Source: Cloeon dipterum (taxonomy: Eukaryota; Arthropoda; Insecta; Ephemeroptera; Baetidae). Taken from it: 64,000 nucleotides of DNA. Both the position numbers and the translations under genes were made by a program. This document shows positions 14,001 through 28,145 of this stretch, in pieces. The notes under the pieces are model-generated. The model ran no database searches, was not told the origin of the DNA, and saw only the letters and a program-made list of their open reading frames with translations. Every line of letters begins with the position of its first letter. Position 1 is the stretch's first letter. The stretch is taken from positions 11,772,886 to 11,836,885 of the forward strand of contig NC_088789.1 of assembly GCF_949628265.1 (NCBI RefSeq), in the 5' to 3' direction.

Positions 14001-16168
14001 AGGCGGCGAAAATAAAGCAACGGCGGCGAGAGAAAAGCGGCAGACGCAACGAACGAGTAGGAGAGTTCAAATTGCAATGGGAAAAGAGAGCTCGTGAGTT
14101 GTGAGCTACGCCGTACATACACATGAGAAAATGCACCAGCCTTTTTTATTTTGGCGTATGTATATGTTCAAATGCGTATATATGTGCTAGAATTGACGTG
14201 ATTCGCATAGTTTCACCACTGCGAGGAACAAATTAGTGCTCCTAACCCTAACCAATGATGGATGAGACCCAAGCTGAGAGAACCTTTGAGCAGAAAATTT
14301 AGGTTTTTTGGAACCAAATTTTTAATACAGTTTAAAACTTGATAACCTTACGTCTGAATAATATCACGACACCAAAAACAAAGAAATTTGATTCTGAAAT
14401 AAAGTGCAGATAACTGGTTTTCAACATATTTTTCTTTGATCAGATTGATTCGTTGATGTCTTCTTTTGATTGTAACATTTTACCGATCAGATTCCATCGC
14501 AGTTGGAAGAGTCAAGTTCATTTTTTCAGCACCGACAAGAATTGTTTTACTCTTTTCCGAGCTAACGCCAGAAGGGTCCACGTCATATGATTCTCACCAC
14601 TTTTGTTCCTTTCCAGCATCTACAGTTCTACACATGTGTGTCGCACCACTCACTTTTCTCCCATCTAGAAATTCCGCATAGCAACCCCTGACTATTGGGT
14701 AGAACTCTCGCCACGTGCGCCAAATTAACAAGGCGGATCCACCCAAGCAGCAGCAAATACATAATATCTACAGATACAAGTTTGTTTTGTTTCTCGAGGC
14801 CGACGACGATCGGATCGATTTGTGCCCGCTGAGCCGCGGGGGTTCGATTTGTCCGCTCGCGCATCTTGCCTTAGGAATTGCCAATTCCGCGAGACGCTGG
14901 CTGCCGCCGGCCACGTGACTGCCACATTAGGGCTGATGGAGTGGGCGGCAGACGCGTGCACCAGCCGCTGCTCCTATTTACACCTACAGCGTGTGTGCAT
15001 TATGCAAAATAAAAGCTTACGTCCTCCAGCACAAATCAGTCCATTCTATTGCTGCGCGCATCGAGCTATTTACTGAGGGAGGAGAAATTTGCGCTCGTCG
15101 CACTCTCGGGATGTGTGTTATTTTATATTTATTTTTGACGCAGGATGTCCTTCCGCGCCATGCATACGTCGCTTTTTTTATTTTTGGGTCGGCCGGCAGT
15201 TGAGTTGTGTCGTCGCACCATGGCAGATGGCCTTTTACGAACGAATTTAATGCGAACCACTTTCGTGCGGCAAAATTGATACCAAAAGTGGCTTCATTCA
15301 TACGAGATCAATAACTTTGTTGTTATTTTTTTAACTTAGGTTATGTAGAAATCAACTAAATATAATACGCATTAAAAAAATGATATTTAATATTTCAAAA
15401 CTTTTATGAACTTTTCAGCCAGATGAAGTTATTACACCCCTTGTGTCATCAAGCGTCAGCTATTCAACCCACGTTTAGGGACCGAAACTCGGTGTCTAAT
15501 TGCTATTCAGACGCCAGTCTAGACACGGATTTCTGCATCGCACCGATCGATCTGCAACATACTCTTGCTGGTCCGTGTGTTCGCTTGCTCGCTCGTCGGC
15601 CAGAGATACAAGATGACAAAATTACGTCGACGTGCACGAGACGCGCCGATCAAATCGGCGGCCAGGCGGGGCACGCAAACAATCGTAAATAATAACAACA
15701 ATCGAGGCAGCTTGCAATGCTGACGCGGCGGCGCCTGAGAATCTAATTAAGCCGGATTTCATTACGGTATTAAAAGTGGTGTCCCGGGGAGGAATGCTAC
15801 AATGCTAGGGTGCAAACTTCACGGGTGGGGACGTGAAAAATCGAATTTCAAAGCTTTTCTGGATAAAGTGACAAATCAATGTTATCGGTTTGAGAACTGA
15901 TAGACATCGCATTGCGAGGAAGGAGTATTTGCAGTAAAATTTTTTCATCTTTTACCTCTATTGCACACGGGAAAAACTAATGACTTAACAGAACTCCATT
16001 AGTAACACTGTCCACAGGAAAGATTTAGCTATTTAATTTAATTATGAAATAGCAGCTGCCCAGGCTGATATAAGATGTGATCTGAACAAAAGCAGAAAAG
16101 CAATTTTCGAAATTACGGCTACGGATAACAAAAAATTGCGCTGTTTTTCACGCCCCTGGGTCGGCGCG

Positions 16169-16825
16169 TACGCACCGTCAGGCGAAGGAGGCGGTGGTTT
16201 ACTGCCTCCGCCGCCCCCCGCGGATGGCGAATTAGTCGGGCGCCTCGTCAGCAGCAAGCAGGCTGCAGTTCGGCGTGTGCACCATAATGTAATGAGCTGC
16301 CGGTGCTGGTGGAAAATCTGGTGCGCGCGTATGAGCACGCATAATCAATACGCGCGCTACAGAACAATCTTGCGTCCTGTGTGCCATGCCATACATACGC
16401 ACGCAGCAGTAATGGCATCAGCAGTTTTAATTACTGCTGCAGCCTGCTCTCGAGCTCCGGACCCAACCTGCATACGGTGCAGCACTCGATGCGTGCGTGC
16501 ACTTGGCTGTTTGCACTGCGAGTGCCCATTCTACGCACCGAGAGAGCTCTTTCACTCTACCTACGCACTTGCTACGCATTGTTCGCAATATTGGCTGCTC
16601 TTTGCAGCCTCTCCGCATCTAGGCTGCATTGTTTACGCACTCGGCAAGGACGCACTGAACTGAACTGCAGTCTTCTACGCAACAGTTTTGTTTGGTGCTC
16701 GTCACTATAATTGCATTTCCTTTTCCTCGTGCGGCCTATTTTCTGCCCCGGGAGCAGCAGCTCGCAGCTGCGGATCCGATTGCTCTGGGAAATGAGGCCA
16801 AGTGCTGCGTTACGCATTGTGCGTA
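16169..16825. promoter_or_regulatory. homotypic cluster of TACGCA hexamers
   Basis: TACGCA occurs at 16169, 16396, 16532, 16562, 16573, 16634, 16676 and 16811, and its reverse complement TGCGTA at 16820. That is nine sites in 657 bases, against about 0.3 expected on both strands for random sequence. Two sites are nearly contiguous (16562 and 16573), and the last pair forms an inverted arrangement. Clusters of one motif are typical of cis-regulatory modules. The cognate factor is unknown to me. Confidence 0.45.
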
Positions 16826-19800
16826 GTAGCTGCGTGCACTTTTGTACCGATAAGAACTTTCAATGTTAAACGCACAATAGTAAAATGCTGTACTGACGCA
16901 ATTGCAGTGGCTTTCCACAGATGCACTCAGCAATCAAATCAACTGCTGTTCAAAATTAAAAAAAAATGATCTCGGCTTGCATAAAATTATCTTGAGGTTT
17001 GAAATATTAAGCCTCTGACCAACCACATAAATTGAGACGAGTACTACAGCCTGATGACCAAGAACAATCAGACGAAGAAACAATTATTTAACCCAATTTG
17101 AATGGTCGCAAAACATTTTGCGTTGTCGTTGCATGAGAACGCACGGGTCGGAAAGCAGATTTCCGTATTCAGTCAACACATAAGCATACCCGGCTCTTCA
17201 TAAACCCCCCGTATTATGTGCGAGGGTAAAAACGCGCAATTTGGCCGCGGTGTGAATATAAACAGCGACCATTAGGCGAAAAGCGCTCCATAAACAACAG
17301 CACGCCAGAGATTTCATCACGAGCGAGCACTCACAATCGGATCATAAAGAGTGCTTGTCGGTGTCGCACAAGAATCGGCCGCCACCCGGGCCCATTAAGT
17401 CATAAACCAACCCCTTTTGCTTGGCCATTTTTGCCCCGTCTGTTGCATCAGCTGACGACCCACAGGACTCTTCTCACCCGACTCGGATCGCAGGCCTATT
17501 AGCCAATTAGCGATCCGTTCCCAGCCCCGTCGATTTCGATTACCCCACCAAGCGAGAAGACGCCGCGAGGTCCTCGTAGTGCATTGCTGTGTCTTTCTCC
17601 GAGCAACATCAGTCTAAGTGCTTCTTCTTTCTCCGACGGGCAGGACCCCTTTTGAATCGTTCGCCCTTTCGCACCTATCGCCTGCGGAAAGCAGACTGCA
17701 CGATAGCGCCCCACATTCCCTCCAAATATCAACCGTCTGGACGGCCCAGCGAGCAAGCGAGCGAGCGACACGAGGCTCTGGCTGAGGATGTATTCGTTTA
17801 TATCTAACTCTTTATGCTTCGTGTGCTAATGCATCCAACGAAACGGGCCAGGAATATTATTACGGCGTGTCAAGAGCTCTTTTTGTGCCGAGATTGCAGC
17901 TGAGATTTTGTCTTTCTCCGGCCGCGCCAGACACCGCCGTCGCGCAGATATTAATCAGAATGTATATATGTGTATGTAAAGAACTGATAAAAACAATTAT
18001 CATCTGTAAGAAAACGCTAGACGCCATTTTTTTTGTTAGAAGAAGCAACAATGAGGAAAAACTCTAGAAAAGGCGGAAAAACTCAAATTGAACTAAGTCA
18101 TTTTAAAAATTTAATTTTTAGGCTGTGGTCCTGCATGACTTCGTGTCGAACTAATATGATTACCGCTACATACAAGATATTGAAGTCGCAATTAATTGCG
18201 ATGCATCTGATTTTTTAATTTACAATCAACACCTTCCCGTATTGTACTACTTCATTTTTCTTTGCTACAAAATGTCTAATGGTAAATTAAACTCAGTTAA
18301 AGCATACAATTGATCTTATTAAATTGCAAAACACTGCCGCGAAACACCACGTGTTTTGCGTCAAACTTCGGCTTGTTTCCCCGATAAAAAGCTGCCAATT
18401 AAGATGGACTGCTCGGCCATTTTCCGACGTCTCAATTAATCAAGTGGTCTTACTCGAGGGCCGACGTGCTAATTTGGGCTGGCGGGCGCATCTGGAAGTG
18501 ATTTTCGAGCGGAAGCAGCGTCTGGCCGGCAAAGCACAATGAGCAGCCAAGGTGCATCCAGTGAGCGGCGCGAGTTGGAGTGTGAGATAATAACACAGCG
18601 CCAGCCGCCGCCTCATATATGTGTGCTGTAATCTGTAATAGCAGCAGCATCGCGGCCGCGAGCGGACAAGGTGAACGAACTGAGCGCGCGGGAGAGTAGG
18701 ACTCGCTTCTTCGGAACATGTGCACGGATTTAAAGGCAAAAAAAATTTATCAGTTCACAAGCACTTGAACCAGACTGAAGATTTACCTGGGGAAACTTAT
18801 TTGTATTTTATTTAAGATTTCCAATTCTTTCTAAGATCGCTAAGATCAAGAAGTGCTGATAAATTTGTCTTCAGTCATTAAGTTTACAATTTCTCGACAC
18901 GAGTTTCATTTTCCACCAAAATAAAGCAACTTGTCTTATCGCAGCGGCCCATCTAAGTAAGCATTTTGCTCGTCTAGGGCCGTTGACTAGACGCGAGAAA
19001 TCACGAGATGCACAAACGCATCACGATCCGGGCGTTGACTGGCGAACCGGGCGGCCGGCAATAAAAATAATTCAATTGGTGCTGCCGTCGTCGCTGCCGC
19101 AGCGAAGAAATTTTCACCCTGGCTTGTGCGAATCGACTGTCGCTAGGCACTCTGGCCGGCCAGCAGCGAGCCAGAGCGCAAAATAGCAGAGCGGTGGACC
19201 TACCCCCGTCGCCCTGTCGCCGCCGCATCAAAATAATAGGCCCTAGGGATCGCGGCCGTCTCTCAGATGGGCTCGCCACTCTAGGGATTTCATTTGAATC
19301 ATTAAAACCAAATTTTCCTAGCAAACCAGCATCCCAACGAGAGGTAGATTCAAGTTTGAGAACACATTTTAGTCAAAGACTTAACCATCACTTAAAGTAC
19401 ATCGATCAATCACTATTTTACCTAAAACATGGAAATTATGTGACGAAAAGTACATTCCAATGGATTTAAGTGACATTCCACGAGTTCCTCTTCAATTTTC
19501 CAGTCAATCACTGTCACGGCGCTAACAATAGACGACGTTCAAGGCCGACAAACGAAAGAAAGACAGTGTGCCTCTGAAGAAGCCCTCAAAGGCAGCGACT
19601 CTCTTAAACGGCAGCGAGGACTTTGAGCGCGTGTGAGCAAGTTGCTCTCGGACGACCTCAGTGGCTCTTATATAATTGGCGGCTAATTATTTAATCACAT
19701 TACAAAAGGATCAGTGCCTGCCTCCGTCGCGCTGCCACGTCCGTCGTCGTAAAGAAGGCTTTTTCGTCGCGCCACCACGCTGCGGCAGTTTTATTATATT

Positions 19801-19856
19801 CGAACGGCGAGTGCGTGTGCCAAACGCGCGCGAATAAAAAATAAAACAGCAGCAGT

Positions 19857-19885
19857 GGACGGACGGACGGACGGCGGCGGCGGCG
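19857..19885. repeat. (GGAC)n-(GGC)n tract
   Basis: Four GGAC units are followed directly by a GGC run. It generates proline/serine-rich false ORFs on the minus strand. Confidence 0.9.
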
Positions 19886-20811
19886 ACTGGGGGTGAAAAA
19901 CAAAATGCGGAAAGAGAGCCGGCGTTTCAATAAAAATATCACGGATGCCGCTTTTTTGGTCCAGCCAGCAACACGCACTGGGTGGAAAATCGGCCCACGC
20001 ATCCCCTCTATTAAGCGGCTTCCACGTTATACACAAAAAGCATCTCGGCCCACGACAAGTCGAGTTGCTTCGACGACTGGCTAGTGCGTGCTGACGACGC
20101 CGTTTTGTCCAAGCGGGCCAATTTTGGTCGCACCGGCGTTGCAAAGAACAAAACACACACACTCGACGCACGACAAGATGATACATCAGACGCCCTTTTT
20201 GTCTCCCTTAGAATGCGCGTCGCTGCTCGTCACGCCGAGCATTGTGTAGAATCTCAAACTCGTGCCACCGTCTAAATTTAGACCAAACGACAGCTCAATT
20301 TTGATGGATGGAGAATGCATCGGAGTAAGTTAGGGTCCACAGTCCACATACGATCTTTATTTTACTTTTAAAATGAGGTTCTTTTAAATTCAGATCTCTT
20401 ACAGCGATTATAATAATTATTGTTTGTTCTATAGAATTATTTAAGCTGAAAACAAATTATGCATTCAGCTATTCAAATCCATCAAATTTAATTAAATTTA
20501 ATTGCAAAATGTTATTTTATAATATTAATAAAGAAATGCCAATCAAAAAATGATTTGTGAATGCTAGAGGTAGAAAGTCATGAGTAAACGAATTATGATA
20601 ACAGGGAGGCCAATTGAAAACGTTCTGTCCATTGGCTCGCATTATTAAGGCATTCAGGAGTGTCAAAGCAATGGGAGGTATTTGAGCAGTTTCGAGATCT
20701 AATACTTGCTACCGAATGTCAGAGATGGCAAAAAGTGGTTAGTTTAGTGACTCGAAATTCTCAAATTGCTCAACGAGCTAGGCGCACCGGCGCCGACCCG
20801 CTACTTGCTGG

Positions 20812-20960
20812 TTTGCACCTTTCCAGCATGCGTGATTTGGCTTCACGGGACGAATGTCTAGCGTTTCAATGCAGTCCTCGGTGCGGAGGCAAGTGACCCT
20901 TCAGTGGGCTGGGTCCCTGCGCGGCCTGGTGCATGTTATCCGTTCGCGGTGTTATTGGGA
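20812..20960 (+). repeat. dispersed repeat, copy A
   Basis: This segment shares an ordered series of identical blocks with 41578-41697. The blocks are a 22-base run around TTGCACCTTTCCAGCATGCG, then TTTGG.TTCA, CAGTCCTCG.TGCGGA.GCAA, CTTCAGTGG and GCGGCCTG, ending near GTTCGC. Small indels separate the blocks. Neither copy keeps an open frame through the similarity, so it looks like a non-coding repeat (old SINE or MITE) rather than a duplicated exon. Terminal repeats and target duplications were not found. Confidence 0.6.
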
Positions 20961-23900
20961 CCCGGGTTTCAGCATTCGTGCCAGTGCAGTGCGCGCCCTT
21001 CCCGGTCCTCAGACAGGGATAAAAAAATTAAAAAGAGCAAAAAAATTTAATAAATTAACTTCGAAGCAGTATGACTGCAGAAATCAAAATTCACGCCTCG
21101 ATTCAAAGCACAGTTGAGCCGAGTTCAGCATACATTTATAGACTCAATTTGCACTTCAAAGCTGCCGACCGTTGCGAAACCCCACTCAAATCACGCGCAA
21201 ATCGCAAATAATTAGTCGCGATCCGCCACCGCTTTTGGCCAATTTCGCAGTAGCAACGCCAACGTGGCTTCTCTTGGTTAATTTCCTCATGTCTCGTTCT
21301 TATGTCGCCTCAAATTTGCGCAACAAGTCAAGGTCAAGCGCGAAACCTGCTTCCTGTTCGCTTCTCTATAGTCCAACGGCCAGCCGTTGGTCCATTCATG
21401 CACGCAGCGCCGGTGGAATTCCTCGAAAATTAAGTGGGTCATCCATCCAGCTAACCATTCGCGCGCGGCATTCTTCCTTATCATACAGCGGCATCTGCAT
21501 ACCTTGCCGCAGGGCCTGGATTGCTAGCTCGTTCGTTCGCTCTCTACCTGCCTTGTTGAGAGTTGCACACATTATGAAAATAAATCATAACAAATAATAG
21601 CTGCTTGAAAAATCCGTTTTTTTATTGGCGGGCAGAAGCCGTCGAAATGCATTTGAGGAATTTCAACTACCCTCCCTGCATGCTTGCGAACACACTAAGT
21701 AAGTCGCCTTCCAGACGTTACTTTGCTACTGTTATTTGTTTTTGCAGGGACGCCAACTATTGCGATCAGCGAGGTATTTGATGTTAACAACTTTTTCATT
21801 TTTAGAGTTTGTAGTTTGTTAAATAAGATGCCGTTCAAAAACCACTATATTCTCAACAAACATTAAAATCATTACTCTTTTTTTTCGTTGTTACCACAGG
21901 TGTTCTTACAAAATGACTGTAGGCAGAACCGACGGTAGGATTATGAAGGGTTTTCATTATTCAACAAAATGTAAACATAACATTCAAGGTTTATTGATTA
22001 AGAGTTTGCTACATTTTTATTATAACTCTTAAAATAGACTGACGCAAGAGATGTTATAAGAACTGTGTTATTTGGGAAGGTATGTGCTTGAACCTTAAAA
22101 CTTACTTGCTTCTTTATACCTGTTCAGCAGGCGTGATTTAGCTTTTAGGAAAGAAAATTGAGTGGTTCTTATCGCTCAACCAAGTAGATCCATTATTCCT
22201 CTTTGATAGGCGATAGCTAATTTTACTCAACTTAATCCATGTGCCAAGTTTATAATTTTAGGGTTCAAGGAGGTTTCCCATCAGGAGGGGATTGAACTTG
22301 AAAACAGTCAATTTTGTCTACTTGTGTTGATAAATCAAAAAGACGGCGCCAGTCTGCCGACCGACGTGTGCAAAACAACAACAGCTGATGCAGATCACCT
22401 GCTTTGGCGAGCGTTAAAAAAATACGGCAGCCACCCTCGATTTGCGTTTGCACTTGGCACTTCTGTCCGCTGCTCGCTCGGTCAGACAAAAGCAGACGGA
22501 CCTTGAGTTCTGCTCTCGCGTCTCGTCGCGGGAAATTTTTAGACAGTAAATAGCACACTGTTCACGTAGTAACGATCGTCTGCTCTCTGGTATTTTTACA
22601 CAAGTGTGAGTCTTGCACTTTTCAGCAGACTTATAGAAAGGACTGGTTGAAATTCGATTCTTAATTAAAAGAAGTTTGTCGCACGGTCCTTTGACAGCTT
22701 CCCTCAAGGTAAAGCCAAACTTGTGCGAATATATCTTTTCGCGGAAATTTGAGCCAATCACCTTCCAAGTAATCACATTTTCCTCTTTACCGCCCACAAG
22801 CTCCTTGCTGGAAGTAAGTAGCTCCTCATTAGCTGCTACTAGATGGAAAATTCGCAAGCGAGCCACCAGAGCAGAAACCACAATTTTTCGCCACCTCATC
22901 GGCTGTGCAATTAATTAGGTTCACGGGTCACTTGCTGACCAGCCGGCGGGCGCACAGCTACCAATACCGCCAGCTATCGTCTAACAGGTGCCGATTCGTT
23001 TGGTACACAGTTCCAGGAATAATTGTATTTATTAGTCGGCATGAGGAAACGGCAGTCGTAAACTGATGTGTGGTATAAAATGAACCGGCTGGTTGGACTC
23101 GGCAAGACCCAAGATTGAAAGCGGGTGGGCGACCTGGAATACGCCGAGAAAACGCTCTTCACACTTAATCGGTACTCACAGTCAGCTTTTTAAACCTTTT
23201 TATAAGAGATTCGCGTCTAAAGAAATCGAGAAAAAGTGGTAAATATAAGAATATTTAAACATTGATACATAAGAGGCTATTAGCTACATAGGAACTTGTT
23301 TATTTCAATTTTTCAACTATTCTGTCATATTACGGATTAAATTCGTTATAATAAAGGCACATATTAAGAAGAAAATCAATCTTACGTGTCATCTTAGATT
23401 CGTTTCCTTAGCATGGGCGACAAATTTTATATGGCACACTCCCCTGTTTTAATTATCACTAATGCATTTGGTCACTTCCCTGGAACTCTGTGATTACTCT
23501 GACTTGCTGCTGCGGTTTGTAACTAAGCGAAAACATGATACTCGGCCATGAATGGAATTATGCTCGCCCCCCATTCGACCACTTTTCTTGAGAAATTAAT
23601 ACCCTTCAACATTGTTTCCTCGTGCGTGCCGTGCATCTTTTTTTCTCTTTCTCATTTTTTCACTTGTATAGAGGAAGGATCTCCAGCTCGGCGTCGGCGC
23701 GGCACCTTTTCCGTGAGGGGGACTTTTCAAGTGGCTCCCGACTGAAATCGAAACGAAACCCGGGCCCGGCACAAACATACACGACGTGTTGCGAAACTGG
23801 AATCCACTAGTCTGCAAAGCAGCATGTCTTATGTTCGCACAGCTTCTCACCTTTTCAATGGGGTGCCAAGAAATGCGTAAGTTCATCACCATTTTAGGCG

Positions 23901-26900
23901 GCAGGGGAGCGATGTTTTTCGCTTTACAGCTCGTTGAGATATCACAGTTTTCAAACAAATGATTTCAAAGAAGTTGGATTGTTAGAAGAGGAATCTTAGG
24001 ATTGCAAACTAAAATTTCCAAATTCTACAAGTTTATGTGTAAATAATTTTCAACCATTCTTGAAACGCAGAAAATACTCAAATGTCGTAGTGAGCATACC
24101 TGCGTCGCAATAAGGTACTTATGATTTGAAAAGGAAGATTATCTCTTGTGCTGCTTTGCGATGCATCTCGGCGGCGCCATTTCGAAATAGAAGAACAATC
24201 AACACGAGAGCTGAGCACACTCGGCTTACGCGAAACATAAAACTGGCGGCGCGGATTTCTTTTCTCGGCGAGCGCAAAGCCTAGAAAAAAGGCAGTCGAG
24301 TGCATAAAGTGGCAGGCAGGCGAATGCACAATGTGTGTGTTGTAGCAGCGCCGCCGCACGCGCGGGGAAGGGGGTGCAAAGTGGATTATCTGGCAGACGG
24401 TAAATCAAGGTGATTATCGTCGCAGCAACGAGGCGCGGACCAAACGAGGGACGCTCGGCGGCGGCTCCTCGTCGGCGAGCAAGGTTTTGCCAGCTCGAGT
24501 GTGACGGACGGGCCTTGAGTTCGTTACCCGGCTACAACACTCGCGTACATGCATGCACTGGCTGCCTCAGTTAGAGAGAGCAGATCAAGAAGAAGGCACG
24601 AGGTCACGCTTCACGGAAGATCCACCCGCCAGCTCACCTGACAGCCTACTGGCTGGCGATTCTCGCAAGGTTTCTGGACCAGTCGCAAATACACACATCG
24701 TCTGGAATTAAATTCATTCCTCTAGCTATTGCATAATGAATGGCTTCACAAATTATTGCTATCAGTAGAGGAAATATTTAAAATTCGAAATAAAAAATAC
24801 AAAAAAAACAATAAACAGACAACAGAGAGTTGAACTATTTAAAAATATAACTCAATTCTTTCAAAATAATTCGTAAATATGAGTCGGTTTTAAATTTTCT
24901 ATCCTCACTCGCTTCAAAGCCATTCTACAAAGATTAGGCTTTGCATAGGCAAGAGCACTCAAGTAGGCCCGACGCGGGCGAGCGATTCGCCGGGCCAGTC
25001 GGAGAAAGTTGGCAGGCGGGCGAGGCTGGCGTTGGGTGCAGGCGGCGGCACACAACTGCACCGGCGGGCTGCAATTTTGTGCAAGCAGGGTGGGTGGATG
25101 GGTGGGTGGTCGACGGCCTCACAATATTGAACGCCTACCGAGGCGAGTGACTGAGCGCGAGGAGTGTGTGACCCAGCAAGGAGCGCGGGCGGGCGGGCGC
25201 CAGCAGCAGGTGGCTTCCTACTCATATTTATAAGCCCACTTCATCTCTTTGGGCTCTCTCTATCTCTCTTCTCTCTCGCAGCACCGACAGCAACAACAAC
25301 AGCAGCTAGGCCGTCTTCTCGTCTAAGACACAAAGCTGCTCCCTTGTGCGTCAGCGGTGCGTCCGAAGGCGGGATTATTTGCGGATTTATCAAGGCCGGC
25401 TACGATTCCGCCCCTAATTGCGACATTTGCATAATTTGAAGAGTTTCGCCCGCACCCCGGGGAAGACCAATTGTGCTTCTCCGATCGGGAAAATTCGAGC
25501 ATGGGTTTTCTCTGCTTGAAGAAAGAGTGAGCCTCGTGATTACCAATGAAAAGGAAAAGGAGGGTTTGCTCTGGCGAAGAATTTTTTAGTTAGTATTCCC
25601 ATGGTATTAGAAGTGGCCTTTGCTCTTGGGAGAAATTAGCAGCAAATTGAGTATGCTTTGCTTCTGAGTAAGTTTAATTAATGAATCTCCATTTTCTTAA
25701 TTTGAGATACCAATGAGTCCATAATTGATTGATTATTGACTCATAATATTGTTTTATTTTAATATGTACATACTTTCACTTTGCATTATTTGTATTCGTT
25801 CTTGATTTGATATATTTGTAATATTTGGTTTTTGTTAACATAATTTGTGTCTTGAATGATAAACACATAAATAAATAAATATAAGATTATTAAGTGCATA
25901 GAGCGTTAGAGCGATGTAAATGCATTACATTATGCAAGTAAAACGTTCAAAAATACAAAAATAAAGTATAATTACGTGTGAATAATTTACGTGTCAGCCC
26001 AGTATTATGTAAAATCAACCAATACAACGTTGTTAGAGTAAAAAATGTTAATATTAGTTTGGTCACCAACAAGTTTGAGTATATTCGAGGCTAGTTTTGG
26101 TTTCGTTCTTGCTTTTTTAATTAGAAGTACTTTAAGGAATGTTAGTTTTCTAAGCGGCATTTCTTGCTATCTGCCTCTGGCGCCTGGAATGATATGCCCG
26201 AGTCAACTGCTGAGAAAATAGGTCACACGTTCCTACCTTCAATAAAAAGACGGAGCAATCTATGAAATCAACTGCACTCGAATTTCATCTTTCCATCACA
26301 CATAATATTTGATCATAAGAATGGAGATTGTTATCATACTGCTCCTGTTGTTCCGATTACTTGCGCTTAAAACTACAACTGCGACTGGGGGAAAATTGTT
26401 TCCGTTTTTATGGACCGCTGCTGCTGCTGCACCAGTCAAGCCTGCTTAATTGAACACGAGGGAAATCGAGGTAAATCGTCGGCTTCAGAGCAAATTGAAA
26501 CGCGCGATAAGCAAAAATGCGGCGTATTTTCTTCTTTATTCGGGGTGCGCTTGGCCGACGGGGAATCCCTGGACGCAAAAGGACTACTTTCTTGGGGAAA
26601 CACGCTCTGTGGCTGTATTCCGGCCAATTACCGCGATGAGAATGAACTTCTGCTGTGTTAATTAGCTTCCGATATTTTGCCCTCGGTAGGTAAAAGTGGA
26701 CGAGAAATTCACGACTACGGGCTTGGAGACAGTTGTTTACGAATCGCGCACTACATTGCGGAGAGGAAAAGTTTGAAATATTGGTAATTGACACTGCTTT
26801 ATGACGGATAATAGATTTCGTGGCTTGGAAATCCAACCAGTGAAGCAATATGTGCCAAGAGCATAACATTTTCGGCGCCGTCTGCATTTCTGGCACATTG

Positions 26901-27925
26901 CGTCAGGCGTAATGTGGTTATTGAGCTGAACAAACAAACTTTAGAAATCTCAAAAGCAAGATATTATTTTAAAAACACATTCCACCACGAGCAACATATT
27001 TTTCCAGGTATTCATTTACATTAGAATTAGGATGCAAATAATGAATCCTTTAAAGCAGGAAAGAAAGCAAATGAAAATTTAAATGATAAATGCTGACTAC
27101 TTCTTCAATTTATGCGTGCTCCCGCTTTTAAACAAACGCATTCCAACGAAAATCAGATTGTTTATCTTAATCCAGTTTTGGTGTTTCCCGCGAAGAGAGG
27201 TGGGTGGAAGGAAAAGCTGCGAACGGTGCTGAGAGGGCGGCGATCGCGATAAGCCGGCCGCACTTTTCAATTACATCGGGGGAGATTAAGTAGGCCGTTT
27301 TATTTACTCCTTCCTGAGCTGATTAGTGCGAGGAAAAGGGGGTTAACGCACACACACACACATCGCGCGCAGCTCGTTGGTTGCCTCTTCCACCCCCGTT
27401 GGCATATTCTGGGGGAGAGTACCGATCAAAAACAAAATTGTTGCTAGGCGAGGAAAATGTGACGAGCAGGACGAAACGCTTTACTAATTAGTCTCGAGCC
27501 GAACGCAAATTGGGTCAGATGCACCTTGATTGTGTTTACAATCTGTAGATTGTGATTAAAAGATCCGGAATCGGTCCGGTTTGTCGATTTTACCTGCACT
27601 CATGAAGGCTGATTGCGGACAAAATCAGCTGTGATGCTGGTGTAATATAAACAAAATTGATCAGGATATCGTTTTTCATTCCTTAATTCCCTGCCGGAAG
27701 TTTTACTTTTTCGGAATTTCTTGTAAATAGGTTAAATCAATAATATATTCAAGAAAAATCGTAACGCATTTAATAAAAATGATCGACCTGCACAACTAAA
27801 ATTTCATGGTATAACACAGAAGTGGGACTAAAAATCCCTTCAGGAAGTGTGTAAACTGGTGTACGGGACACGGGACGAAAAGGGGGTGTGAGAGATGTTG
27901 AATGTTTTGATTTGGATGTACTCAC

Positions 27926-28145
27926 GTTTTTCCTTCTGCTTGTCGATGCCGATAAGGCGCTTGCTAAAGTCGGCTTGATGCTTTCTCAACTGCATGGCGA
28001 TCATGTTGGCCTCGGCCGTGGCACCGTCCACAGACGCCTCCATGGTGGTGCGGTAGAGGAGCACTACGACTACCACCACGACACTAGTCGGCACCTCGCG
28101 GGGTGGCAGCGTCACGGGCACGGCGATCAGCAAGCACACCACCAT
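27926..28145 (-). CDS. putative first coding exon of a membrane protein (partial)
   Basis: This minus-strand exon begins at the first ATG after an in-frame stop near 28222. It encodes 73 residues, then ends in phase 1 at the donor C|GTGAGT. The protein starts with hydrophobic MVVCLLIAV, has a second hydrophobic run SVVVVVVVLLY at about residues 21-31, and continues with a charged helix-like segment ending IDKQKEK. That pattern fits a type II membrane protein or signal anchor followed by a short coiled coil. An out-of-frame ATG lies 8 bases upstream and opens a 22-codon ORF. The other two minus frames are closed by stops. The GC-rich, CpG-rich DNA upstream looks like a promoter. No family was recognised and no downstream exon was found, so the gene may extend past the left edge. 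A chance ORF in GC-rich DNA is the main alternative. Confidence 0.4.

Larger units (their letters stand above)
11049..27925. other. gene-poor DNA, candidate long intron
   Basis: No exon with recognisable homology was found. The stretch contains GC/GT dinucleotide runs (about 12009-12026), an ATT run (13391-13408), GGAC/GGC repeats (19857-19885), a CA run (27345-27362), the TACGCA cluster (16169-16825) and one member of a dispersed repeat pair (20812-20960). If the putative minus-strand exon at 27926-28145 is real, this is the beginning of its first intron, which would be at least 27.9 kb because no second exon could be recognised before the left edge. AT-rich spacers dominate 23.2-24.1 and 25.6-26.4 kb. 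Confidence 0.45.

Noticed and set aside
14245-14257. telomere-like CCTAACCCTAACC
   Set aside because: Only two units, so not a telomeric array. The usual arthropod repeat is also CCTAA without the extra C.
26408-26896. 162-codon minus-strand ORF
   Set aside because: It has basic, mixed composition without a domain, overlaps ORFs in other frames, and no splice or promoter context supports it.
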